Of a DNA stretch of 64,000 bases, positions 1 to 8,026 are shown one piece after another. The position numbers were made by a program, and so were the translations under genes. The stretch comes from Bacteroidales bacterium (lineage in GTDB: Bacteria > Bacteroidota > Bacteroidia > Bacteroidales > ML635J-15). The stretch is from positions 1-64,000 of the forward strand of contig JAFZWY010000009.1 of the NCBI GenBank assembly GCA_017617125.1. The letters are read 5' to 3'. The notes beneath the pieces were generated by a model that worked only from the letters and a program-made list of their open reading frames with translations, was not told the DNA's origin and did not search any database. How positions within the stretch are numbered: the first letter of the stretch is position 1; each line of letters starts with the position of its first letter.

Positions 1-54
1 ATTTATGCACAATCAGCGCGAAGTGAAAATGAAAACTTATAAAAAGGAAAATAA

Positions 55-86
55 AAATACACTGTCGGATATCCGACAGTGTATTT
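55..86. terminator. Perfect 16-bp palindrome, probable bidirectional terminator
   Basis: AAATACACTGTCGGAT is followed directly by its exact reverse complement, with A-rich sequence before and T-rich sequence after. It sits about 60 nt beyond the stop of the minus-strand dehydrogenase gene, so it can end that transcript and also one arriving from the left edge. Confidence 0.7.
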
Positions 87-146
87 AATTGTATCTTTGT
101 CCCGTAAAAACCTGTAACGGTTATTTAGGACTAGTCAGTTTATCTA

Positions 147-1094
147 TTACAATAATTTCTTCTTTAGGTTCAGTATCATGTCCTCTGTCATGCGGTCGAG
201 GTCGTACTGTGGTTTCCATCCCCATTCGTTGCGAGCGCAACTGTCGTCCATCTTGTTTGGCCAGCTGTCGGCAATAGCCTGCTTGATTGGTTCCGGTTCA
301 TAAACCATTTCGAAGTTAGGATAATGCTTCTTGATAGCATTGTAGATGATTTCAGGATCGAAACTCATTGCAGTAACATTGAAACTGTTGCGGTGAACGA
401 GCTTTGACGGATCTGCTTCCATGATGTCGATCATAGCCTTCTGTGCATCAGGCATATACATCATATCCATGAAAGTTCCCTTCTTCAACGGGCATACGAA
501 CTTTTCGCCCTTAACTGCTGCGTAGTAAATTTCTACTGCATAGTCGGTTGTTCCGCCGCCCGGCAAAGTCAAGTGACTGATGAGACCCGGGAAACGTACG
601 CTGCGGGTATCAACACCGAAACGTCTGAAATAGTAGTCGCTGAGCAATTCGCCGGTAACCTTGGTTACACCGTATATGGTATTAGGACGCTGGATAGTAT
701 CCTGTGGGGTGTTGTCGTGTGGAGTGCTCGGTCCGAATGCGCCAATGCTACTCGGAGTGAATACAGCACAGTTGAACAGACGGGCAACCTCGAGGCAGTT
801 GACCAACGAGCCAATGCCGACATTCCATCCCAGCATAGGGTTGAGTTCGGCAGTTGCACTCAATATTGCGGCAAGATTGTAAATCGTGTCGATGTTGTAC
901 TTCTTTACTGCTTCGGCAATCTGCATTACCTGAGTCGAGTCAATACGTTCAATAGGACCACGTTCGTAATCATGTCCCTTGAGTGGACGCAAGTCGGAGC
1001 AAATAACATGATTGTCGCCATAAATGTCGCGCAGGTTGCGGGTCAATTCGGAACCAATCTGTCCGCCTGCACCAATAATCAATATGTTTTTCAT
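147..1094 (-). CDS. SDR-type L-threonine 3-dehydrogenase / NAD-dependent epimerase family protein
   Basis: This 315-residue extended short-chain dehydrogenase has an N-terminal Rossmann motif GAGGQIG (residues about 8-14) and the catalytic YGVTK (YxxxK) near residue 142. Overall length and motifs such as PSSIGAFGP and RFPGLIS match the SDR-type threonine dehydrogenases of Bacteroidetes, which oxidise L-threonine to 2-amino-3-ketobutyrate with NAD+ in the cytoplasm. The usual partner, 2-amino-3-ketobutyrate CoA ligase (kbl), is not in the window, so the gene is not in a visible catabolic operon. The start is an ATG about 39 nt downstream of a well-formed promoter. A UDP-sugar epimerase function is the main alternative; the threonine dehydrogenase call rests on recognising the family pattern. 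Confidence 0.8.
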   Translation of the reverse strand: MKNILIIGAGGQIGSELTRNLRDIYGDNHVICSDLRPLKGHDYERGPIERIDSTQVMQIAEAVKKYNIDTIYNLAAILSATAELNPMLGWNVGIGSLVNCLEVARLFNCAVFTPSSIGAFGPSTPHDNTPQDTIQRPNTIYGVTKVTGELLSDYYFRRFGVDTRSVRFPGLISHLTLPGGGTTDYAVEIYYAAVKGEKFVCPLKKGTFMDMMYMPDAQKAMIDIMEADPSKLVHRNSFNVTAMSFDPEIIYNAIKKHYPNFEMVYEPEPIKQAIADSWPNKMDDSCARNEWGWKPQYDLDRMTEDMILNLKKKLL

Positions 1095-1132
1095 CGTTTT
1101 ATACTTTAAACTTAAGTTCTATAACTTTTGGG

Positions 1133-1163
1133 CAAAAATAAGCATTATGCAACAATGCGCAAA
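1133..1163 (-). promoter_or_regulatory. Bacteroidetes-type promoter of the SDR dehydrogenase gene
   Basis: On the minus strand a TTTG (-33 box, 1160-1163) is followed after 19 nt by TATTTTTG (-7 box, 1133-1140), the spacing and sequence expected for the Bacteroidetes primary sigma factor. The start codon lies 38 nt further on. Confidence 0.65.
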
Positions 1164-1206
1164 GATTTTTCGATTATTCTTTTTGCACCGCTTATGAACA
1201 AAAAAA

Positions 1207-1228
1207 AGCCCCACAATGTGGAGCTTTT
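1207..1228. terminator. Hairpin terminator after the small secreted protein gene
   Basis: Stem CCAC/GTGG, extended by further pairs to AGC/GCT with one mismatch, is flanked by an A-tract on one side and a T-tract on the other. On the minus strand it ends in eight T residues, about 20 nt after the stop at 1249. Confidence 0.65.
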
Positions 1229-1248
1229 ATCACGTTATACCTTTATAA

Positions 1249-1689
1249 TTATTCTTCGGTTTTGCTGCTTGTTGCAATGACTTCGTCTGTGACTGCATCC
1301 TTAATCTGCAGGCTCTTGAAATACCAGCGTTTCTTACCGTTGGTGTAATCTTCGATTTTAGTTCCAACAAGTTCGTAGGTAAGGTTGCTTATTTTTCCCA
1401 TCTGCTTCTGTCCGGGACGAACCTTTATTTTCTTGTGTCCGCTATGGCGGATTTCGCCAGACTCTTCATCTTCGATATAAAGTTCGTAGCAAACAATAAC
1501 TTCGGTAGTTCCTGTGTTCTGGAAGAACAGCGACAATTCGATTGGACTGCTTGCGTCCTTTGCTTTTGCATGTGCAAGTTTTGTCTTTATCTGAATGTCA
1601 CCAAGTGTTTCAAAATCAACGTAGCCATTTTGTCCGAAAGCGGCAAGGCTTGCTATTGCAATAGCAATTATTAAAACTAACTTCTTCAT
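1249..1689 (-). CDS. Small secreted protein of unknown function, coupled to the serpin gene
   Basis: A 146-residue protein with a clear signal peptide (MKKLVLIIAIAIASLAAFGQ, cleavage probably after residue 19 or 20). The mature part looks like one beta-rich domain: alternating hydrophobic strands around residues 50-80 (IELSLFFQNTGTTEVIVCYE) and a basic turn HKKIKVRPGQKQMGK. No family was recognised. Its ATG is one nucleotide after the stop codon of the serpin gene, which implies one transcript and translational coupling. A role beside the serpin in the envelope is an inference from this arrangement only. Confidence 0.75.
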   Translation of the reverse strand: MKKLVLIIAIAIASLAAFGQNGYVDFETLGDIQIKTKLAHAKAKDASSPIELSLFFQNTGTTEVIVCYELYIEDEESGEIRHSGHKKIKVRPGQKQMGKISNLTYELVGTKIEDYTNGKKRWYFKSLQIKDAVTDEVIATSSKTEE

Positions 1690-1690
1690 A

Positions 1691-2890
1691 TTACTTTGTA
1701 TTTTCCTTCTTGTCCGGTTTTACATACTTTCCAATGAACAATATTGCATTGTTCTTGTTTTCTCTGATAATAAATATGAACGGCCTGTTGATGTTGATAT
1801 TAGGAACTTGGCTTGCTATAGCTGATTTTTCCCTAACAATAACGGCGGTTGCAGCAGCAGCTTCGGTTCCCTTTTCCGAAACCTCGACAAATGCCTTGTG
1901 TATCACCTCGTCAATATACAAGTTGCTCTTGCCGTTCATCTTAGAGAAGTCGGCGCTCTTCGTGAATGCAGTCTTGATGCCCATTTCCATCAAAACTTTC
2001 TTCATTTCGAAACGAGATTCGATCTTGAACTTCGGCATCGAAAGGTTAACCTTCATGCCAGTGAGCGACTTTTCGAGCTTTTCGAACTTATCAAGGTTGA
2101 ATTCTGATATGTACTTGTCGATGCCGACATTTTCCTTCGGCATTATTATGTACATCGATGCTGCATCCTTGCTGTAGTCGATCTTCATCATCTGGGCTTC
2201 ATCGTTTTCGCTTAAGGCGACATTCTGCTGTCCGTTCATGAAGTCGGTTACATATTCAACAGAATTCTTGCCGTAGAATGTCATAGGTCTAGTCTTGTCG
2301 CCTTTGAACTCGGTATTCCAGCTAGCGTTGAAGTAGATGGCATTCAAGAGGATAAGTCTAGTCAACTCATTGACATCCTTTGTCGAAAGCAAGTCTTTTA
2401 TTTTGTCGTTAGTATTTTTCGACACCCATGAGTTGATGTTCTTCACAGCCTCGGCACGTTCCTCGGCCTTGAAGAAGTCGGCTTGCGATATGGTTGCGTC
2501 GAAATCCTTGAGACATTGCATGTATGTGTCAAGGAACTGGTAACTTTTCTGGGCAACAGCAGCATTGGTAATCGTGAAGACGCTGTTGTCCTTCTTGTAT
2601 TCGTTTAGCAACGATACGAATTCCTTATGCGACTCTGCCTGTTTCTTCTTAAATTTCATTACATTGCGCATTTCGGTTGCAGTTTTCTTTGCTGCACCGT
2701 CGTATGCCATGGCCAAGGCGTCGTATATGCTAAACGGACTGACAAACATATTAGTTTCAGCCGTATCTTCCGAATTGATATGCTTGAACATATCGAACGT
2801 AAAATCATTGTTGCTTTCCACAATGGAATTTTGTGAGCACATTGTGACACTTATTGCCAAAGCGATCAAAAATAAAAACCTTCTTTTCAT
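1691..2890 (-). CDS. Serpin family protease inhibitor, secreted or lipoprotein
   Basis: A 399-residue serpin, the usual length. The start is placed at the ATG that begins MKRRFLFLIALAISVTMCSQ, a signal peptide; an upstream in-frame ATG at 2926 would bury it. Cys18 could be lipidated, but Met at -1 makes the lipobox atypical. Family landmarks are NMFVSPFSIYDALAMAYDGA near the N-terminus, LLNAIYFNASWNTEF in the middle, the hinge EKGTEAAAATAV from about residue 339 and the C-terminal NRPFIFIIRENKNNAILFIG. A normal alanine-rich hinge means it should be an inhibitory serpin that traps a serine or cysteine protease. The reactive loop appears about four residues longer than in alpha-1-antitrypsin, leaving P1 uncertain (Lys by counting from the hinge, Ala by counting from the C-terminal side). 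Confidence 0.93.
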   Translation of the reverse strand: MKRRFLFLIALAISVTMCSQNSIVESNNDFTFDMFKHINSEDTAETNMFVSPFSIYDALAMAYDGAAKKTATEMRNVMKFKKKQAESHKEFVSLLNEYKKDNSVFTITNAAVAQKSYQFLDTYMQCLKDFDATISQADFFKAEERAEAVKNINSWVSKNTNDKIKDLLSTKDVNELTRLILLNAIYFNASWNTEFKGDKTRPMTFYGKNSVEYVTDFMNGQQNVALSENDEAQMMKIDYSKDAASMYIIMPKENVGIDKYISEFNLDKFEKLEKSLTGMKVNLSMPKFKIESRFEMKKVLMEMGIKTAFTKSADFSKMNGKSNLYIDEVIHKAFVEVSEKGTEAAAATAVIVREKSAIASQVPNININRPFIFIIRENKNNAILFIGKYVKPDKKENTK

Positions 2891-2926
2891 ATCATTTGTT
2901 CTTTTTTGTTTACAATTTAAATTCAT

Positions 2927-3197
2927 TTCTCATTTACAAAAATCGGGCAGAAGTCCAGTAAGTCTTGATTTTTTCGACTCAAAACGGCTTAAATCTGCCG
3001 CCTGAGACATGTAACATGCTGAAACTTCACACGTTATATGGCATTTAGCAGTATTCGTCATTTCAAAAGTTTTAGAAAACAAAGATGCTTTTGCAATTGT
3101 CGTGCCGTTAATTTGCACCTTTTTCACACCTGCAATGCAATTTTTGCAAGCAGAGAACTTTCTTAATTCCGATACCTTATAATATAATACCATATTT
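2927..3197 (-). other. Transcribed leader of the serpin gene; contains an uncertain 87-codon ORF
   Basis: Between the promoter at 3205-3234 and the serpin ATG at 2890 lie about 300 nt. An 87-codon ORF (ATG at 3193, stop at 2930) fills most of it, with five cysteines and no recognised domain or signal peptide. The same stretch can form several helices: CATG-TTA-CATG, CGGC/GCCG in 2985-3000, and GGCAG pairing with CTGCC across 2946-2999 around an inner AGTC/GACT helix. Whether this is a small protein gene, a structured leader RNA or a dispersed repeat cannot be decided from one sequence. Confidence 0.4.
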
Positions 3198-3204
3198 CAG
3201 ACGA

Positions 3205-3234
3205 CAAAAATAATACATTGTTTTTTGTGGACAA
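3205..3234 (-). promoter_or_regulatory. Promoter of the serpin leader transcript
   Basis: Minus-strand TATTTTTG (3205-3212) lies 19 nt downstream of a TTG (3232-3234), a good Bacteroidetes -33/-7 pair. The predicted start is near 3197, four nucleotides before the ATG of the uncertain leader ORF. Confidence 0.5.
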
Positions 3235-3880
3235 TAAAAGTTTTTCCTGATTTTGGAAAACTCATTTTTAGGGGTAAATAGGGGAGATTTTATTTTATGA
3301 AGAGTTTGTCCACAGCTAAACAAATAATCCCAAATTCACAATTTTTATTTTTGTAAATCGGATACTCAATTTTACAAATGTAATGCAATACAAATCCAAA
3401 ATATTGGCAATATACAAATGTAAAACACAGAATCAATCATATGAATATTACATATGTAAAAATTATTACAAATCATCACACACAAAATTTAACAATTGTT
3501 AACGATAATTAATTTACTATTAATATTAAATATAAAATACTATTATTCAGTTAATTATAAATTTAATATAAAGTATGAGTTTATTAAAAAACAGGCTTGT
3601 ATCTAATAGTTTCACCATCTAATGGCAAAACGCCCATAAATAGAAGTATAATATTAGTATTAAGTGCTTATTGTTCAGTTATATATATCTATTGTCATAA
3701 CTAAACACTTTACTTTGATCATAATAATGTTTAATATTGAATTACAGGATATTGTGTTGTTCGTTTTATTGTAGCCCTAATTTTACAATTTACAAATGTA
3801 AATACTATTAGTGTTGATAACTTTTTACATTTGTATTGAATTAATATATTACATTTGTAAACTCAAAAGAGACTAAAAAA
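3213..3880. promoter_or_regulatory. Long AT-rich control region with TTACAwwTGTAA operator array
   Basis: No gene was found in this stretch. It is extremely AT-rich and holds six full copies of a 12-bp palindrome TTACA-(A/T)2-TGTAA: near 3372-3383, 3412-3423, 3448-3459 (perfect TTACATATGTAA), 3790-3801, 3825-3836 and 3849-3860, plus half sites at 3389-3395 and 3466-3473. The last copy is 20 nt before the start of the XRE regulator. In the TTACATTTGTAA orientation each copy contains TACATTTG, itself a match to the TAnnTTTG -7 box, so binding would block promoter use. TACA-N2-TGTA also resembles BlaI/MecI operators, but no such repressor is nearby. Autoregulation by the adjacent protein is inferred. 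Confidence 0.7.
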
Positions 3881-4402
3881 ATGATAGACAGAATTAAGAA
3901 AATAATGGAAGCTGAAGGTATGTCGGCTGGTAAGTTTGCTGATGAAATTGGAATCATAGGTTCACGCCTTTCTCATTACCTATCTGGCAGAAATAATGTA
4001 TCGCTCGACTTGGTGATGAGAATTCTGGAACGTTTCCGCGGTATAAATCCCGAGTGGCTTATGTTTGGTCGTGGCGAAATGTACAAGTCGGCAGATACGA
4101 AAACAACATCTCATATTTATGAGCCAAATCTTTTCGACAGTCAGCCGCTGTCTACAAATTATCCCTTAACTGAAAATGCAGACGAAAAATCGTCACCAGT
4201 TGATGACGAACCGGATATTTTCGATTCTGAAGAACTTAACGACAAGCCGAATGATATAATACCACCAAGCCAAAGTGTTGATAATTATAACGATATAGAC
4301 TTGCATAGACCACAAAAAACACAAAAAAGCATTGATCGGATATTGGTGATGTATACCGACTCTACATTCGATTGTTATACGCCAAACGGACATAAGCAGT
4401 AA
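3881..4402 (+). CDS. XRE-family transcriptional regulator, probably autoregulated
   Basis: A 173-residue cytoplasmic DNA-binding protein. Residues 1-65 form a helix-turn-helix of the XRE/Cro type (SAGKFADEIGIIGSRLSHYL, then INPEWLMFGRGEMY, a signature of Bacteroidetes regulators of this size). Residues 70-145 are acidic and low-complexity, probably disordered. A short C-terminal module ends with RILVMYTDSTFDCYTPNGHK. There is no peptidase or ligand domain. The gene stands alone between its operator-rich upstream region and clpC, which has a separate TAnnTTTG box. The target genes are unknown; the array of palindromes in front of the gene strongly suggests it controls itself. Confidence 0.85.
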   Translation: MIDRIKKIMEAEGMSAGKFADEIGIIGSRLSHYLSGRNNVSLDLVMRILERFRGINPEWLMFGRGEMYKSADTKTTSHIYEPNLFDSQPLSTNYPLTENADEKSSPVDDEPDIFDSEELNDKPNDIIPPSQSVDNYNDIDLHRPQKTQKSIDRILVMYTDSTFDCYTPNGHKQ

Positions 4403-4440
4403 TTTATACCTATTAATTATGCTATTCCGTCGAAAAGTTT

Positions 4441-4448
4441 TATTTTTG
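4441..4448 (+). promoter_or_regulatory. -7 box upstream of clpC
   Basis: TATTTTTG lies 19 nt before the clpC ATG and fits the TAnnTTTG consensus. No convincing TTTG -33 box was seen at the expected distance. No CIRCE or CtsR-type repeat was noticed. Confidence 0.4.
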
Positions 4449-4467
4449 CATTCTTAAAAAAACAAGA

Positions 4468-6993
4468 ATGGAAAAGAACTATTCCCAGTCGCTGATAGAA
4501 ACATGGCAATACGGCAAGGAAGAAGCTGTAAGACTTGGCAGTAGCATGCTAAATCCCGAGCATTTGCTGTTGGGCATTATTCGTAATACCGAATGCGAGG
4601 CCATGCAGAAACTCAAAGAGCTTAATGTCAACACGATAGATTTGAAACGAGCCATCGAAGTCAACTATAAGTCGTCGGAACTTGCACTTACAAATCCCGA
4701 GGATGTTGTCGACAGCAAGCCGATTTCGCGGATACGCTTGTTTATGCATTCCGAAGCCATATCACTGGGTAGCAACGAAATAAATACAAACCACCTGCTT
4801 CTTGCAATTTTAAAGGTTCCCAGCAACCTGCTTCTTGTACTTGACAAGTTCAACCTCAATTACGACCTGTTCAGGATGACGATGGAAATTGGCGAATGGG
4901 AGATGGTGCAGGACGAGGATGGCAACGATAACGATATGGATGATGATCTGCCTGGCGACGGCATGGAGTTCTCGAACTTCGACAGGTATGATGAAGAGCC
5001 CCGAAGCCACAGGATGCGCAAGCGCAGCAAGTCGAAAACGCCTATGCTCGACCAGTTTGGCGTTGACCTTACTGCTGCAGCCTTGGAAGATAAGCTCGAT
5101 CCTGTGTACGGACGCGAAACCGAAATCAACCGTATAACGCAGATTTTGTCGCGTCGCCGCAAGAACAATCCTGTGCTTATTGGCGAGCCAGGTGTCGGAA
5201 AGTCGGCAATTATCGAAGCTCTTGCCACAAAGATTGTCAAGAAGGAAGTTTCGCACGTACTTTTCGACAAAAAGCTCATAATGCTCAATATGACCTCGAT
5301 GGTGGCAGGTACAATATACCGAGGCCAGTTCGAGGAGCGAATGACCGACCTGATAGATGAACTCAAGGCTTGTCCGGATGTTATCCTATTTATCGACGAG
5401 ATACACACGATAGTCGGAGCTGGTGACACTTCTGGCAATTTCGATGCAGCTAACATTTTGAAGCCGGCGCTTGCTCGTGGCGAAATACAATGCATCGGTT
5501 CCACAACTCTCGACGAATACCGTAAGATAGAACGCGACGGCGCGTTGGAACGTCGTTTCCAGAAAGTTATCGTAGAATCGCCAACTGTGGAAGACACTAT
5601 ACAAATATTGCAGAAAGTAAAGGGTAAGTACGAAGATTATCATAAGGTTGAGTATACCGACAAGGCCATTGAGGCTTGTGTTCGTCTTACCGACAGATAT
5701 ATAAGCGATCGCGCTCAGCCCGACAAGGCTATCGATGCCCTCGACGAAGCTGGAGCAAGGGTACATACGTTCAAGGTGTCGGTTCCGAACAAGATTCTTG
5801 AACTGGAATCGGAACTGCAGAAGACTCGCGATCAGAAGATGCAATCGGTAAAGGACCAGCAGTTCGAGGTTGCCGCAGCATACAGGGACAAGGAACGTGA
5901 GATAGAAATGTCGGTTGAACAGCTTAAAAAGCAGTGGATGAACGACATTAACGACGACAAGAAAGTCATAACCGAAGAGGAGGTTGCCGAGGTTGTCGCT
6001 ATGATTTCTGGTGTTCCCGTCAAGCGTGTGGCGCAGACTGAAGGCGCTCGTCTGCTCGAAATGGGCGAAGCCCTTTCTGGAAAGATTATCGGTCAGGACG
6101 AAGCTATCAGCAAAGTTGTGAATGCTATACACAGAAACCGTGCTGGACTTAAAGACCCGAACAAGCCTATCGGAACGTTTATATTCCTTGGTCCAACTGG
6201 CGTTGGAAAGACCCAGCTCGCAAAGATTCTGGCAAGATATCTGTTCGATACCGATGATGCCCTTATACGTATCGACATGAGCGAATATATGGAGAAGTTT
6301 GCAGTTTCACGTCTTGTTGGTGCGCCTCCAGGATACGTAGGCTATGAAGAAGGCGGTCAGCTTACAGAACGTGTACGCAGGAAACCGTATTCTGTAGTAT
6401 TGCTCGACGAAATCGAGAAGGCTCACCCGGATGTATTCAACATTCTGCTGCAGATTCTCGACGAAGGACGTCTCACCGACAGTTCGGGCAGAAAGATTGA
6501 CTTCAAGAATACCATCCTTATAATGACTTCCAATATCGGATCACGTCAGCTGTCGGACTTTGGCGTTGGTGTAGGTTTCGATACGAAGGCAAGAAAGGAT
6601 GCATATCTCGAAAATACAAAGTCTGTGATTGAGAATGCGTTGAAAAAGACCTTCTCGCCGGAATTCATAAACCGTATCGATGATATTGTGCAGTTCAACA
6701 CTCTTACAAAGGACGATATTTGCAAGATTATCGACATCGAGCTTGCTGGTCTGTACGAAAGGGTAAAGGATATGGGCTTCACTCTAAAGATAGAGCCGTC
6801 GGCAAAGGACTTTATTGTTGAAAAGGGATTCGATCCGAAGTTCGGTGCACGTCATCTGAAACGCGCAATACAAAGATACGTCGAAGACGTACTGGCCGAA
6901 TACATACTGAAGGCCGATGTGTCTTCGGAAAATCTGATTACCCTCGAATTCGACGAAAAAGAGGGAATGAAAGTTTCAATGTCGAAAATATAG
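4468..6993 (+). CDS. clpC: ClpC-type ATP-dependent Clp protease ATP-binding subunit
   Basis: An 841-residue Hsp100 unfoldase. Domains in order: Clp N-domain repeats (residues 1-145), an acidic linker rich in Asp (about 149-180), AAA module 1 with Walker A GEPGVGKS (239-246) and Walker B VILFIDE (about 305), a middle region with a UVR-type motif (QQFEVAAAYRDKEREIE, about 465), AAA module 2 with Walker A GPTGVGKT (from 575) and VVLLDEIEKAHPDV, then the C-terminal D2-small domain. The UVR motif and short middle domain mark ClpC rather than ClpB. It unfolds substrates for ClpP or acts in protein quality control in the cytoplasm; clpP is not in the window. The N-terminal acidic linker is longer than in Gram-positive ClpC. 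Confidence 0.93.
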   Translation: MEKNYSQSLIETWQYGKEEAVRLGSSMLNPEHLLLGIIRNTECEAMQKLKELNVNTIDLKRAIEVNYKSSELALTNPEDVVDSKPISRIRLFMHSEAISLGSNEINTNHLLLAILKVPSNLLLVLDKFNLNYDLFRMTMEIGEWEMVQDEDGNDNDMDDDLPGDGMEFSNFDRYDEEPRSHRMRKRSKSKTPMLDQFGVDLTAAALEDKLDPVYGRETEINRITQILSRRRKNNPVLIGEPGVGKSAIIEALATKIVKKEVSHVLFDKKLIMLNMTSMVAGTIYRGQFEERMTDLIDELKACPDVILFIDEIHTIVGAGDTSGNFDAANILKPALARGEIQCIGSTTLDEYRKIERDGALERRFQKVIVESPTVEDTIQILQKVKGKYEDYHKVEYTDKAIEACVRLTDRYISDRAQPDKAIDALDEAGARVHTFKVSVPNKILELESELQKTRDQKMQSVKDQQFEVAAAYRDKEREIEMSVEQLKKQWMNDINDDKKVITEEEVAEVVAMISGVPVKRVAQTEGARLLEMGEALSGKIIGQDEAISKVVNAIHRNRAGLKDPNKPIGTFIFLGPTGVGKTQLAKILARYLFDTDDALIRIDMSEYMEKFAVSRLVGAPPGYVGYEEGGQLTERVRRKPYSVVLLDEIEKAHPDVFNILLQILDEGRLTDSSGRKIDFKNTILIMTSNIGSRQLSDFGVGVGFDTKARKDAYLENTKSVIENALKKTFSPEFINRIDDIVQFNTLTKDDICKIIDIELAGLYERVKDMGFTLKIEPSAKDFIVEKGFDPKFGARHLKRAIQRYVEDVLAEYILKADVSSENLITLEFDEKEGMKVSMSKI

Positions 6994-7010
6994 TTGTGTG
7001 TGATTTATAA

Positions 7011-7036
7011 AAAAAGCGTCTTTCGAGACGCTTTTT
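7011..7036. terminator. Bidirectional terminator between clpC and rpoD
   Basis: AAGCGTCT and AGACGCTT pair around a TTCG tetraloop, with A-tract and T-tract on the two sides. It lies between two convergent genes and can serve both. Confidence 0.9.
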
Positions 7037-7042
7037 TATTTT

Positions 7043-7903
7043 TTAACCTAGATAGCTCTTCAGCAACTTGCTTCTGTTCGAGTGTTTCAGTCGCCTTATG
7101 GCTTTTTCCTTAATCTGCCTTACGCGTTCGCGGGTAAGACCGAACTGATCGCTGATTTCCTCGAGTGTTCGTTCGGGACCGCCAATGCCAAAGAACATCT
7201 TTACGATTTCTCTTTCTCTTTCGGTAAGTGCAGCAAGCACGCGCTCAATTTCCTTCGACAACGATTCCTTTATAAGTTCGGAGTCAGTATTTGGCAAGTC
7301 TGTATTTTCGAGTACATCGACAAGGCTGTTGTCTTCGCCGTTTGCGAATGGAGCATCCATCGAAACGTGACGTCCAGAAACCTTAAGAGTGTCTGAAATC
7401 TTGTCTTCAGGCATGTCAAGAACCTTTGCAAGTTCTTCGGAGGTAGGACGGCGTTCGTTTTCCTGCTCGAACCTTGAATAAGCCTTGTTGATTTTGTTGA
7501 GAGAACCAACCTGGTTCAAAGGAAGACGGACAATTCTTGCCTGTTCGGCCAAAGCCTGGAGAATCGACTGCCTAATCCACCATACTGCATACGATATAAA
7601 TTTGAAACCACGTGTTTCGTCAAATTTTTCGGCAGCTCTGATAAGTCCCAAGTTACCTTCGTTTATAAGGTCGGGGAGGCTCAAGCCTTGATTCTGATAT
7701 TGTTTTGCAACAGAAACGACGAATCTTAAGTTTGCTTTTGTGAGTTTTTCCAATGCCTGACGGTCGCCTTTCCTGATTCTCTGCGCCAATTCGACTTCTT
7801 CTTCTACCGTTATAAGCTCTTCTTTACCAATCTCCTGCAAATACTTGTCCAACGAAGCGCTCTCGCGATTGGTAATTGATTTAGTAATTTTTAACTGTCT
7901 CAT
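7043..7903 (-). CDS. rpoD: RNA polymerase primary sigma factor (sigma-70, short Bacteroidetes form)
   Basis: A 286-residue sigma factor with region 1.2 ([25 protein letters not shown]), region 2 with the -10 melting motif ([15 protein letters not shown]), region 3, and region 4 with the -33 recognition helix ([28 protein letters not shown]). Region 1.1 and the long non-conserved insert of proteobacterial sigma-70 are absent, as is typical of the Bacteroidetes primary sigma, which reads TTTG/TAnnTTTG promoters. Those are the promoter elements found through this window. Monocistronic by appearance, convergent with clpC. Confidence 0.93.
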   Translation of the reverse strand: MRQLKITKSITNRESASLDKYLQEIGKEELITVEEEVELAQRIRKGDRQALEKLTKANLRFVVSVAKQYQNQGLSLPDLINEGNLGLIRAAEKFDETRGFKFISYAVWWIRQSILQALAEQARIVRLPLNQVGSLNKINKAYSRFEQENERRPTSEELAKVLDMPEDKISDTLKVSGRHVSMDAPFANGEDNSLVDVLENTDLPNTDSELIKESLSKEIERVLAALTEREREIVKMFFGIGGPERTLEEISDQFGLTRERVRQIKEKAIRRLKHSNRSKLLKSYLG

Positions 7904-7970
7904 TTCTTATTTAATAAACCTACTCGCTTATACGACTACATTAAAAAAAAGTTTTATTTTTTTTGAAAAA

Positions 7971-7999
7971 AATCTGCCTCAATTTTTATGAGGCAGATT
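7971..7999 (-). terminator. Terminator belonging to the decayed T9SS cargo gene
   Basis: AATCTGCCTC (7971-7980) pairs with GAGGCAGATT (7990-7999) around a nine-base loop. Read on the minus strand the hairpin is followed by a run of T. It lies 27 nt beyond the stop of the sorting-domain remnant and points the same way. Confidence 0.75.
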
Positions 8000-8026
8000 C
8001 TATCTTATAATGGTAACGACACCGAA

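Noticed and set aside
92-99. Plus-strand TATCTTTG box near the left edge
   Set aside because: A perfect -7 match, but it follows a terminator, has no -33 box and would only produce RNA antisense to the dehydrogenase gene.
573-1109. 178-codon plus-strand ORF
   Set aside because: Shadow of the SDR dehydrogenase; no motif and no promoter or ribosome site.
3371-3861. BlaI/MecI-controlled resistance locus
   Set aside because: The palindromes fit a BlaI-type operator, but neither a BlaI/BlaR homologue nor a beta-lactamase is present; the adjacent regulator is XRE-type.
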